Assembly: GCA_903833275.1 (NCBI GenBank)
Contig: CAILEP010000033.1
Location: 1 to 46,673 of the forward strand
Direction: 5' to 3'
DNA from: an uncultured Bdellovibrionales bacterium
GTDB lineage: Bacteria > Bdellovibrionota > Bdellovibrionia > Bdellovibrionales > UBA1609
DNA length: 46,673 nt
Below the pieces are notes generated by a model, which saw only the letters and a list, made by a program, of their open reading frames with translations, did no database searches and had not been told where the DNA came from. Shown piece by piece: positions 8,273 through 16,217 of the stretch (the first letter of the stretch is position 1; each line of letters opens with the position of its first letter). Position numbers and translations under genes: made by a program.

Positions 8273-8848
8273 ATGGGAACACCATTGATATTTCTAATGG
8301 CTGCGTTCTTGGCGGTACCATGGTTATTAATAATCGTCTTTCCGTTGACGTTGCTATTGGCGACGGTGGCAACGCTGATCGCATCAATTTTCATATCGGT
8401 GCGAAGGTTTTTTGCCGCTGATTCAGAGGCCTATGTCACTCGCGCGCTTTTGGTTGATGATCAACCAACTTCGCTTCTAGTTGTCGAAGATATCTTGCGA
8501 AACAAAAACATCGATTACACCGTGATCGAAAGTGGTCAAGAAATTACGCAAGCCCTCGCGAATGGTCATGTTGATTTCGTTATTCTTGATTATGACATGC
8601 CTGAGGTGAATGGGGCTCAGGCGCTGGCGCTCGCAGACCAAATAATTGACTTGAAAATTAAGCGAAACGAAATGGCCTCAGGTCGAATCACGCCTGTGAT
8701 GGGTTACAGTTCTTACGACCAGATGGATTGGCACCTGCCGGTGTTAAAGCATTTCAAGTTTGTCGGGTGCCTGCGTAAAACGACCTTGCCATCGAAGTTA
8801 AAGAAGGAGATTGAGAGGATGTTCGAGTTGCCCGCAATGGCCGGTTAG
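8273..8848 (+). CDS. Membrane-anchored response regulator receiver protein
   Basis: Start at ATG 8273 behind AAGGAGGGGG; an in-frame ATG at 8258 also has a purine-rich site and would add five residues. Of 191 residues, the first 50 form two closely spaced hydrophobic helices with a very short turn, placing the rest in the cytoplasm. A receiver domain follows from about residue 60: acidic pair LLVDDQ, Asp106 in VILDYDMPE, a Ser-containing stretch (GYSSYDQ) and LRKT, where the usual Lys-Pro has become Lys-Thr. A receiver tethered by its own N-terminal helices without an output domain is uncommon. It may bind the membrane kinase encoded 174 bases downstream. Confidence 0.82.
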   Translation: MGTPLIFLMAAFLAVPWLLIIVFPLTLLLATVATLIASIFISVRRFFAADSEAYVTRALLVDDQPTSLLVVEDILRNKNIDYTVIESGQEITQALANGHVDFVILDYDMPEVNGAQALALADQIIDLKIKRNEMASGRITPVMGYSSYDQMDWHLPVLKHFKFVGCLRKTTLPSKLKKEIERMFELPAMAG

Positions 8849-8906
8849 AGCTGTGGGGTGGGTGTCATTCGTCGCTCCACAAAAAAAGAAAGAACGCAGA
8901 GAATGG

Positions 8907-8935
8907 CTTAATGTTGGGCAGTGACTAACATTAAG
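8907..8935. promoter_or_regulatory. Inverted repeat between receiver and kinase genes
   Basis: CTTAATGTT (8907-8915) and AACATTAAG (8927-8935) are a perfect 9-bp inverted repeat with an 11-base spacer. No T-run follows, so an operator or mRNA hairpin fits better than a terminator. The function is not established. Confidence 0.4.
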
Positions 8936-9022
8936 TCAGCCACAATGAGCAGGGTGGGCCTCAGATGGCACGGCCATTGCAGATCTAGCTCTCTACGTGT
9001 TTAATTTTTCGAAAGGCGAATT

Positions 9023-10582
9023 TTGACACTACTGTTTCTAGTATATGGAGTGGCATTTTGGGTCTTGGGCGGTGTTATGACCGTTCAGACACTATCGGCC
9101 ATTCGAGTTATTCCGTTTCGAGCGGGCGCAGCGCTGAGTGCGTTTGCTTATCTTCATGGTACTTTTCATTTTATCAGAATGTTTCAAATTATTGAGGCTA
9201 GCGGCATAGCCGAAATGACGCCGACGATTGTCGACCAGGTTGCAGTCTTTTTGCTGCCGATCTCCTACCTTTGTCTTTTAGCATTTGGGGTTGATCTTCT
9301 TGTCGATCTAAAGAAGTGGCCGGTTTCGGCGGTTTGGGTCAATGTGATCGTGCCGATAGTGGCGATCGTCGGGTTCATTGGGTTCGGTGGGCTTACGCTC
9401 TTGCAGCAAACTCACTGGGTTTTCTCGATCGAGCTATACAGTCGCTACATTTTTGCGCTGCCGGCAACCTTGGTCGCAGCCTATTCTCTTTGTATTCTCG
9501 CAAAAAGGCTTGGCAGCGCTCAGCCTGGGCGGCTCGAATGGGTGTTTAAGTTAGCGGGGTTAGTCGTCTTGTTGTACGGGGTGGCGGCTGTTATCAATGG
9601 TGAAGAGCAATTTGCAATTCCGATGAGGCCCGAACATTTTATCGAAACAAGCGCCGGCCTGGCTGCCATTCGTTGTATTTTGGCGATTTGCCTGGTGGCA
9701 CTGCTCTCTGATGCTTTTTTCATCGAGATCGCTCGGGTTACAAAGTCATTGCTGCGTATGCGAGAAGAGTCGGCTACAATTGTGGCACACGACCTACGCA
9801 ATCTGGCAGGGATTATTCAGAACTCCTCTGAAATTCTCGCTGGTGTTTTTTTGGCTAGCAAAACAACAAATGATCAGTCAAAGCTGCTTAGTATTTTGAT
9901 CAATAGTTCGAAAACATTGAATCGTCTGATTACCGATATGTTTGACATTAGCCTGCTCGATCTCAATCGTATTGAGCTGCAAAGCGTATCTTCAGATTTG
10001 CGAATGGTTGTGGGCGACATTTGCAAAAGCAATGAAAATAGCTTTGTTGGCCGAAAAATAAACCTTCTTCTTTCTGAGTTGCCCGTGATGGCTAAAATCG
10101 ATCGTGAGCGGATCGATCAGATTTTAACGAATCTTTTGGTCAATGCGGCAAAGTACTCGCATCCTGATTCAGAAATCGCAGTAAGTGTTTCGATCGAACA
10201 GTCTAATGCCAAGATTACTGTGACCAATAAAGGTGAGCCACTTGATGCTGAGGATATTAATAGTCTGTTTTTGCGTTTTTATCGTGCGAAAAATTCTAAT
10301 GGCATCACCAAGGGTACTGGTCTTGGGCTTGCCATTGTAAAGGACTTAGTCGCTGCCCATGGCGGCGAGGTGTTCGTAAAATCTGAACCCTCTGGATTGA
10401 TTACCTTTGGGTTTACATTGCCCTTGACTCATGAAGCTCATGAAGTGAAGGCCTCGCGCGAAGCCGCCGCAGCGTCGGTATCTGGCGTGCCGGCCTCTGG
10501 TGTTTCGGTCTCGAACGGGTCTGCCGCCTCGAGCACCCCATCCCCAAGTGCGCTCGCCTCAAGCCCTGAGATCCTGACTTAG
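9023..10582 (+). CDS. Membrane sensor histidine kinase with seven predicted helices
   Basis: Product of 519 residues. Start is TTG 9023 after GAAAGGCG; no better start precedes the first membrane helix. Residues 1-240 contain about seven hydrophobic segments with charged turns, an integral membrane sensor input. HisKA follows with IVAHDLRNLAG and His256; HATPase_c has an N box in LTNLLVNAAKYS, a G1-type loop reading NKGEP and GLGLAIVKDLVAAHGG. The last 60 residues are a low-complexity Ala/Ser/Pro tail. No receiver or HAMP domain. The two output-less receivers upstream are the obvious candidate partners; signal and output are unknown. Confidence 0.9.
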   Translation: MTLLFLVYGVAFWVLGGVMTVQTLSAIRVIPFRAGAALSAFAYLHGTFHFIRMFQIIEASGIAEMTPTIVDQVAVFLLPISYLCLLAFGVDLLVDLKKWPVSAVWVNVIVPIVAIVGFIGFGGLTLLQQTHWVFSIELYSRYIFALPATLVAAYSLCILAKRLGSAQPGRLEWVFKLAGLVVLLYGVAAVINGEEQFAIPMRPEHFIETSAGLAAIRCILAICLVALLSDAFFIEIARVTKSLLRMREESATIVAHDLRNLAGIIQNSSEILAGVFLASKTTNDQSKLLSILINSSKTLNRLITDMFDISLLDLNRIELQSVSSDLRMVVGDICKSNENSFVGRKINLLLSELPVMAKIDRERIDQILTNLLVNAAKYSHPDSEIAVSVSIEQSNAKITVTNKGEPLDAEDINSLFLRFYRAKNSNGITKGTGLGLAIVKDLVAAHGGEVFVKSEPSGLITFGFTLPLTHEAHEVKASREAAAASVSGVPASGVSVSNGSAASSTPSPSALASSPEILT

Positions 10583-10628
10583 CGATTTGGCAGTTGAAAC
10601 AAATGCGCTTGCGATTCAATATATAAGA

Positions 10629-11090
10629 ATGACGCCCAATTTAGTTCGAAAAATATCAAATAGTCTTTCGCCAAAAATGATGGGTCGACTTTTCAATTTC
10701 TGGCGGCCATTTCGAGGGGCGGGCATTCGGGTAACGCGAATTAATGACGCGTTTACCGAGGTCGATGTTGAGCTCAAGCTTCGATGGTACAATCAAAATT
10801 ACGTCGGCACCCATTTCGGTGGCTCGCTATACGCCATGACCGACCCGTTCTACATGCTGATGTTAATGCACAATGTAGGGCGTGATTATATTGTTTGGGA
10901 TAAGGCCGCCGCCATCGATTTTAAAAAGCCCGGAAAGGGTTTGGTAAGAGCGCATTTTCGGTACACTCTCGACGAAATTGCAGCGGTAAAGGCTATTGCA
11001 GATGAGAAGGGCAAGTATGTGTTCACTAAGCCCGTGCAGATTCTTAACGAAAGCGACGAAGTCGTCGCTGAAGTTCAAAAAACAATCTAA
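10629..11090 (+). CDS. DUF4442-type hotdog-fold protein (putative thioesterase)
   Basis: Product of 153 residues from ATG 10629. A TTG at 10587 is also in frame and would add 14 residues; neither start has a strong ribosome site. The sequence NYVGTHFGGSLYAMTDPF is the signature of DUF4442/YiiD-C-like hotdog proteins, whose members act on or bind acyl thioesters. The ends KPVQILNESDEVVAEVQKTI match the last strands of the fold. It begins just after the kinase gene and may be co-transcribed. The substrate cannot be told. Confidence 0.8.
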   Translation: MTPNLVRKISNSLSPKMMGRLFNFWRPFRGAGIRVTRINDAFTEVDVELKLRWYNQNYVGTHFGGSLYAMTDPFYMLMLMHNVGRDYIVWDKAAAIDFKKPGKGLVRAHFRYTLDEIAAVKAIADEKGKYVFTKPVQILNESDEVVAEVQKTI

Positions 11091-11103
11091 ATACGAAAGA
11101 AAT

Positions 11104-11133
11104 AAAAAACGCGCGATGGTTAAGTCGCGCGTT
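11104..11133 (-). terminator. Intrinsic terminator of the minus-strand gene at 11154
   Basis: AACGCGCGA (11108-11116) pairs with TCGCGCGTT (11125-11133). On the minus strand the stem is followed by a T-run (plus-strand A 11104-11109), 20 bases after the stop of the charged protein gene. Confidence 0.8.
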
Positions 11134-11153
11134 AAGTAGCCTGTTCGGGGCAA

Positions 11154-11558
11154 TTAGTGCTTGTCGCCTTTGCCACCGTGGTGCTTGCGCTCTTTTCGAT
11201 CTTTTCGAGCTTCTTTTCGATCTTTTTTCAGATCGGCTTTGTCTTTTGCAATATCCTTATTCTCAGCGTTTCGGGCGGCGCGATCAGCCTGAAGTTTGGC
11301 TTTATCAGCTTGAACTTCGGTTGAGCCTTTGCCGAACTGTTTGGCATCTTTGTGCATTTGGGCTTTGTCTTGGCCAATTTCTTTATTTTCTTCGTTGCGC
11401 TTTTCGCGATCTTGTTTCAGGTCAGCTCTGTCTTTTGCAATATCCTTTGCTTCTGCTCCGGCAGGGGCCTCTTCGTCAGCGGCAAATGCCGATGTCGTCA
11501 AGCAAAGTGGCAAGCTCATAAGCGCTGCCGTGATAATGAATTTATTAAGAGTGTTCAT
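11154..11558 (-). CDS. Secreted Lys/Asp/Arg-rich repeat protein
   Basis: Product of 134 residues; ATG 11558 follows AAGGAGACTGAT. A signal peptide ends TTSAFA (cleavage near residue 26). The mature protein is almost wholly charged and built from two copies of a helical repeat with the pattern AKDxADLKxDRExRNxENKxIxxDKA, ending in a His/Lys tail (KERKHHGGKGDKH). It should form a long charged helix or coiled coil in the periplasm. No family is assigned. Such proteins could bind metal, nucleic acid or envelope polymers, but that is speculation. It has its own terminator. Confidence 0.75.
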   Translation of the reverse strand: MNTLNKFIITAALMSLPLCLTTSAFAADEEAPAGAEAKDIAKDRADLKQDREKRNEENKEIGQDKAQMHKDAKQFGKGSTEVQADKAKLQADRAARNAENKDIAKDKADLKKDRKEARKDRKERKHHGGKGDKH

Positions 11559-11705
11559 ATCAGTCTCCTTCCGCATAAATGCGTGATGTTCAAGAAACAC
11601 GCGACGGGCGCAAAAGTTGCGGCCAAAAAACGTGTTTCATTTTGGTGCGTCTCAATAATAGAATTTCAGCCCTATTACCGAATAGATGCAAGTTGAAAGC
11701 GCGGG

Positions 11706-12599
11706 CTATGAGCGGGCGAGCAGCCGCGAGATGGCGGTTTTTAGCGAAAACTTGGGTGTGGTCGCCTGAGTTTGCTTTGGCCACTGAAAGCCGTTGGGGT
11801 AACCACCCTTGGCCTCTTTGTAGGTTGAATGCCGCGCGAGAAAGTCATCAATCGCAACTTGAAATTGATCTTTTTGATTCCAGTAGTGACCAATAAGGTC
11901 TTCGGCAGTCACTATTTGAGAGCGCGTTTGCAAATAATAAGAAAAAGCCAACTGCTCGATGACGTGTTTGCCGTAGGCTAAAAACATCGTGTCGGTGAGT
12001 TCTAAAATCAGCGGCAACCATTTGGTGTTCTCGGCCGCTATGCCAATGGCCCCCGCGTTGTACATAAACTGCTCAGGCGTCATCTGGACATTTTCGCCAG
12101 CGACTTTGAAGCTGTGGCGTCGGATAAATTTTAGAATTTTTTTAGCCAAAGGGTCGTGACCGTCGCTAAATTTATATTCAGCCACATGCATAAGGCTGCG
12201 CTCGCGATTTACTGTTGCAAACAGCGGCGTCGGGTCTTCGAAAAAATAAGTATCGCCATCGACGTAGAAAAGGGCGCCTTGAAATTTCGCGGCGGCGGCC
12301 ATGAGCACTTCGACTTTCACTCGGTGAACGAAATCGATTGCCCCTCGCCATTTTTTTATTTGCTCGGGGCTAATGTCAACCAGAGTGAGGCGCCCGCTCG
12401 CGAGCCACTCGGCACCAAAGAAATCGCGAAAAAAATGAGGTTGGTCGGTGTAAACAATGACGTTTAAGTTTTGGGCTGCTTTGGGGTCGATAGTTTTTGG
12501 CAAGACGTGAAAAAGCGAAATCAAAGAGAATAGGGTTTGGCGCAAAATATCATTTCGACCGTAGGCTTGATAGACCAGATTCATTTGATTCGCGCTCAT
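11706..12599 (-). CDS. Putative nucleotide-sugar glycosyltransferase
   Basis: Product of 297 residues. The start ATG overlaps the galE stop by four bases (ATGA), a sign of translational coupling. The N-terminal half has a Rossmann-like plan with LVYQAYGR and VIVYTDQP, then a DxD-type motif FYVDGDTYF (Asp114, Asp116) expected to bind metal and the sugar-nucleotide phosphate, and YNAGAIGI, typical of GT8-like retaining transferases. Downstream of genes making UDP-sugars, it probably adds a sugar such as galactose or xylose to an envelope glycan. Donor and acceptor are not determined. Confidence 0.75.
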   Translation of the reverse strand: MSANQMNLVYQAYGRNDILRQTLFSLISLFHVLPKTIDPKAAQNLNVIVYTDQPHFFRDFFGAEWLASGRLTLVDISPEQIKKWRGAIDFVHRVKVEVLMAAAAKFQGALFYVDGDTYFFEDPTPLFATVNRERSLMHVAEYKFSDGHDPLAKKILKFIRRHSFKVAGENVQMTPEQFMYNAGAIGIAAENTKWLPLILELTDTMFLAYGKHVIEQLAFSYYLQTRSQIVTAEDLIGHYWNQKDQFQVAIDDFLARHSTYKEAKGGYPNGFQWPKQTQATTPKFSLKTAISRLLARS

Positions 12600-13642
12600 T
12601 GGGGGCCTTTTGGTTGGGGCGTGTGAGTTTTTGCAGTCTGTTTGGTGACGCGAGCACTGGTCGCCCAGTGCATGGCGGTTGAAATAATATTTTCAAGGCC
12701 TGAGTGTCTCGTTTGCCAACCTAAAACCTCGCGGGCGCGGGTGGCACTGGCAATAAGTTGAGCCGGGTCGCCGGGTCGTCGTTCGCCCCAAAGAACCGAG
12801 AGCTTGCGAATATCGCCGCCAACAAATTGCGAACCCACTTTTTCTATGGCCCTCACAATTTCTTTCACTGAAACCCCACGTTCAGCGCCAAGATTAAGGG
12901 CGGTGAAGGCTTTGGGTTGAGCGCTCAGATGTTCGAGGGCTTTTACATGGGCATCGGCAAGGTCGGTGACATGAATGTAATCGCGAACGCAGGTGCCGTC
13001 TGCGGTGTCGTAGTCTTGACCAAAAATAGTCAGCGGTTTATTGGGGTCTAAATAGGCTTGTATTGCGAGCGGCACAATATGGGTCTCTGGAGTATGATCT
13101 TCGCCGATCTCGCAGTCAGCGTCGGCTCCTGCTGCATTAAAGTAGCGAAGCGCAATTGCGCGCACGTTTGAAGCCGCGCACTCGGCCTTCAATATTTCTT
13201 CAACCATCAATTTCGAAAGGCCGTAGGGGTTGATCGGCCGCTGGTCGCAATTTTCTGAGATCGGCATTTCAGTTGGGGTACCGTAGGTCGCGCAAGAGCT
13301 CGAAAATACAATTTTCAAAACATTGGCCGCGCGCATGGCACGCAAGAGGGCAAGGGTGCCGCCGACGTTATTGCTGAAATATTTGAGCGGCTCGCGCATC
13401 GATTCGCCGACGTAGGCATAGGCTGCGAAGTGAATGACGGCCTCAATTTTTTCAGTGCGTAGAATTTTGGCAACGGCCATCTCGTCATTGATGTCGACGC
13501 GAAAAAATGGCCCCCATTTTACGGCCGACTCGTGGCCGTAAACCAGATTGTCGATGGTGATGGGCGTATGCCCAGCAAGGCTTAGGGCTTTAGCCGTGTG
13601 AGAGCCGATATAACCAGCCCCGCCTGTAACCAATACATTCAT
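12596..13642 (-). CDS. galE: UDP-glucose 4-epimerase
   Basis: Product of 348 residues, usual for GalE. The NAD-binding motif GGAGYIGSH is at residues 7-15, the catalytic Ser region is FSSSCATYG, and the Tyr-x3-Lys pair is Tyr140/Lys144 (YGLSK). FAAYAYVGESM and YFNAAGAD are typical of UDP-glucose 4-epimerases. It interconverts UDP-glucose and UDP-galactose (or the N-acetyl forms) in the cytoplasm. It overlaps both neighbours by four bases, so it sits in the middle of a coupled operon. Confidence 0.93.
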   Translation of the reverse strand: MNVLVTGGAGYIGSHTAKALSLAGHTPITIDNLVYGHESAVKWGPFFRVDINDEMAVAKILRTEKIEAVIHFAAYAYVGESMREPLKYFSNNVGGTLALLRAMRAANVLKIVFSSSCATYGTPTEMPISENCDQRPINPYGLSKLMVEEILKAECAASNVRAIALRYFNAAGADADCEIGEDHTPETHIVPLAIQAYLDPNKPLTIFGQDYDTADGTCVRDYIHVTDLADAHVKALEHLSAQPKAFTALNLGAERGVSVKEIVRAIEKVGSQFVGGDIRKLSVLWGERRPGDPAQLIASATRAREVLGWQTRHSGLENIISTAMHWATSARVTKQTAKTHTPQPKGPQ

Positions 13643-14679
13643 TTATCGCCTTTTGGCTTATTGCTATCGAGGCCGTCGGCCTCAAGCCAAGCGCGCATTT
13701 TAATCAGACCTTCTTTTAGTTGCACTTGTGGCGCCCAAGCGTTGAGAAGGGTGCGCGCCGTTGTCAGATCGGGGCGTCGCTGGCGAGGGTCATCATGGGG
13801 CAAAGCTTGGTGCACAAGTTCAAGTTTCTTCGGCGCAAAAATAGTTTGAATAACTTCGACGAGCTCGAGTAGAGAAAACTCGCGGTCATTGCCGAGATTC
13901 ACCGGTTCAATTAATTTGGTTTCGGCGTAGCGGGTGATGCCTTCGACAAGATCTGTTACGTAGCAAAAGCTGCGAGTTTGTGAGCCATCGCCATAAAGCG
14001 TTAGTGGTTCGCTTCGCAGGGCTTGGGTGAGAAAATTAATAATCACCCGACCATCGCTTGGGTTCATTCGCGGGCCATAAGTGTTAAAAATTCGCACCAA
14101 GCCATGGTGGGTTTTTTTCTTCCAGTTGTGAGTGAAAATCAAAGACTCGCCGAAACGTTTGGCTTCGTCATAGCACGAGCGATAGCCAAAACTATTGACG
14201 TTGCCCCAAAAACTTTCGGGCTGTGGAGTAATCAGCGGGTCGCCATAGATTTCGCTAGTTGAGGCAAAGATCACGCGAGCGGCAAGGTCGTCGGCAAACG
14301 CTAGGGCTCGTTCGAGGCCTTTGGTGTTCACCCAAAGTGTATCGAAGGCGAGTTCTTGGTAAAGTGGCGGCGATGCGGGCGATGCAAAATGAAAAACGTG
14401 CGAAATTTTACTAAGCGTGGCTTTCGGTATTTCGCGAGACCATGTTGACCAATCTTCGATTACATTGGCTTCAATGGCGAGAAAGGCTGTGGCTTTTTCT
14501 TTTGCCAATTGATTTAGAAATTCAACATTCGAGCGCATCCCGGTGCAGAAGTTATCAACTACGATAACCGGGTGGCCGGCCCGTAAATAACGTTCGGCCA
14601 AGTGCGAGCCCAAAAAACCACCACCGCCGGTAATTAGAGCTCCGGTGATTGGGGTGCTGCCTGTAGATTTGTTTGCCAT
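13639..14679 (-). CDS. UDP-glucuronate decarboxylase / UDP-xylose synthase-like epimerase
   Basis: Product of 346 residues, an extended short-chain dehydrogenase with GGGGFLGSH (residues 18-26), VFHFASPASPP, Tyr-x3-Lys in CYDEAKR and GPRMNPSDGRVI. The ASPASPP and GPRM-x-P-x-DGRV motifs are those of UDP-glucuronate decarboxylases, which make UDP-xylose with bound NAD. A dTDP-glucose 4,6-dehydratase is less likely because its own motifs are absent. The gene starts 18 bases after the HIT gene and overlaps galE by four bases. Confidence 0.85.
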   Translation of the reverse strand: MANKSTGSTPITGALITGGGGFLGSHLAERYLRAGHPVIVVDNFCTGMRSNVEFLNQLAKEKATAFLAIEANVIEDWSTWSREIPKATLSKISHVFHFASPASPPLYQELAFDTLWVNTKGLERALAFADDLAARVIFASTSEIYGDPLITPQPESFWGNVNSFGYRSCYDEAKRFGESLIFTHNWKKKTHHGLVRIFNTYGPRMNPSDGRVIINFLTQALRSEPLTLYGDGSQTRSFCYVTDLVEGITRYAETKLIEPVNLGNDREFSLLELVEVIQTIFAPKKLELVHQALPHDDPRQRRPDLTTARTLLNAWAPQVQLKEGLIKMRAWLEADGLDSNKPKGDK

Positions 14680-14697
14680 AGTCGTAAACTTATACCG

Positions 14698-15051
14698 TCA
14701 ACCGGGCGGCCAGGTCAAAGCGCGCCCTGCGAGAATGTGAAAATGCAAATGGGGCACCGATTGCCCGCCATTTTGGCCGGTGTTGACCACGACGCGATAA
14801 CCGGCGCTTGAAACTCCAAGTTTGGCGGCGATTTCGCTGGTCACGACTAGCAGGTGACCGAGAAGCTCTTTGTCAGATTTTTTGATTTCGACCAAAGAGC
14901 GGATCTCAATCTTCGGTATGACCAAGATGTGAGTCGGGGCTTGTGGGCTCACGTCATGAAACGCCAGGCAAAGCTCGTCTTCGTACACGATCTTGGCCGG
15001 GATTTCTCGGTCAATAATCTTCTTGAAAATGGTTTTTTGCGTATCAGACAT
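14698..15051 (-). CDS. HIT-family nucleotide-binding hydrolase (HinT-like)
   Basis: Product of 117 residues. The histidine triad is VPHLHFHIL, with the preceding [10 protein letters not shown] loop, and the N-terminus has [17 protein letters not shown], all classical for Hint proteins. Such enzymes cleave nucleoside phosphoramidates. First gene of the minus-strand run with the UDP-sugar genes, though co-transcription need not mean a shared pathway. The divergent methyltransferase starts 97 bases away, so promoters for both lie in that gap. Confidence 0.93.
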   Translation of the reverse strand: MSDTQKTIFKKIIDREIPAKIVYEDELCLAFHDVSPQAPTHILVIPKIEIRSLVEIKKSDKELLGHLLVVTSEIAAKLGVSSAGYRVVVNTGQNGGQSVPHLHFHILAGRALTWPPG

Positions 15052-15148
15052 TGCGGCCTTAGTCTGGCACGTTCGAAAGTGCTATGGCAAAGCAAAAAAG
15101 ATAAAAGCCCCCCTCGGGGCCTAGGCCCTTTGTGCCGATAATTGACCT

Positions 15149-16216
15149 ATGACAACAGTCGTCGAATGCCCACTTTGCCAAAGCCCTCAAGCACATAGCC
15201 TTTACAAGTTAAAAGGTTCAGATGTGGTGGAGTGTACCAACTGCCACATGACCTACCAGCCGACCCCGGCGCCTGAATTTGTCGCCATTTATCGCGAAGA
15301 CTACTACGTATCGGGCCGCCATGATCAAGGCTATTTTAATTACCAATCTGAATTTGAAAACCATGTGATCATGTTCAATCGCCGCATGGAAGAATGTGAG
15401 ACTTATCTTAAGCGCAAAGGTCGTTTGCTTGATGTGGGCTGTGCACTCGGTCACTTGGGCGAAGTGGCTAAGCGCCGTGGGTGGGACACCTATTTAACAG
15501 ATGTTTCTGATTATGCTGTTATCGAGTCGCGCAAAAAATTCGGCATCAATGGGTTTATTTCAGGCCCCGAGAAAATACCGGTCAAGCCCGCGTGCTTTGA
15601 TTTGATCACTATGTACGATGTTATCGAGCATCTGAGTCACCCCATGGATCTTCTGCGTGACATCAAGCGAGCGTTGAGTAGCGACGGTATTTTGCACGTA
15701 ACCACGCCCAATATTGCAAGCCTCAGTGGGCGCCTGATGGGGTCGTCTTGGTATCATATCAAGCCGGATGAGCACTTTCTCTATTTTACGCCCAAAACTC
15801 TATCAGAAATGCTCGGTCGCTGCGGGTTTGAGGTTTTAAAGATCAAGGCTGTGCCGATGTATTTTCGGGTCAATGACATCCTGATACGACTCGAACGCTA
15901 CTCAAAGCCACTGGTAAACGTCGCGCGATTTGCGCTCAAGCTAATGGGTCTTCTTGATTTTCGCCTCAAGATATACACCGGAGAAATGCAGGTGTGGGCG
16001 CGCCCAAAGGCCGTCAAGGTCAAGCGTGAAACTCGCCCGGTTAAAGATATTTTAGATATTGTTTGTTGCCCAAAGTGCAGTTCTGAGATTCAATTATTTG
16101 AAGAGACAGAAGCCATCTGCACACAATGCGAGTTGCAATTTGAAGTCACGGCCGGGGTCATCAATTTCTCGAAGTACGCCAAGCGCACCAAGCGCCAAAT
16201 CGCCGGCAACGCCTGA
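15149..16216 (+). CDS. SAM-dependent methyltransferase with N- and C-terminal zinc ribbons
   Basis: Product of 355 residues in three parts. Residues 1-35 are a zinc ribbon (CPLC...CTNC). Residues about 80-230 are a class I methyltransferase (LLDVGCALGHLGEVAKRRG; YDVIEHLSHPMDLL; LKPDG-like LSSDGILHVTTPN). Residues 310-345 form a second ribbon (CCPKC...CTQCELQFEV), resembling Trm112-like domains with the sequence ending AGVINF. N-terminal ribbons are frequent in sugar methyltransferases of the glycan type; the added Trm112-like tail is less usual. Substrate unknown; the neighbouring membrane protein suggests a glycan or lipid target. Confidence 0.85.
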   Translation: MTTVVECPLCQSPQAHSLYKLKGSDVVECTNCHMTYQPTPAPEFVAIYREDYYVSGRHDQGYFNYQSEFENHVIMFNRRMEECETYLKRKGRLLDVGCALGHLGEVAKRRGWDTYLTDVSDYAVIESRKKFGINGFISGPEKIPVKPACFDLITMYDVIEHLSHPMDLLRDIKRALSSDGILHVTTPNIASLSGRLMGSSWYHIKPDEHFLYFTPKTLSEMLGRCGFEVLKIKAVPMYFRVNDILIRLERYSKPLVNVARFALKLMGLLDFRLKIYTGEMQVWARPKAVKVKRETRPVKDILDIVCCPKCSSEIQLFEETEAICTQCELQFEVTAGVINFSKYAKRTKRQIAGNA

Positions 16217-16217
16217 T

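Noticed and set aside
10230-10330. Degenerate ATP site (NKGEP instead of DxGxG) in the membrane kinase
   Set aside because: Asn at this place is common in active kinases, and the N box and GLGLAIV motif are intact.
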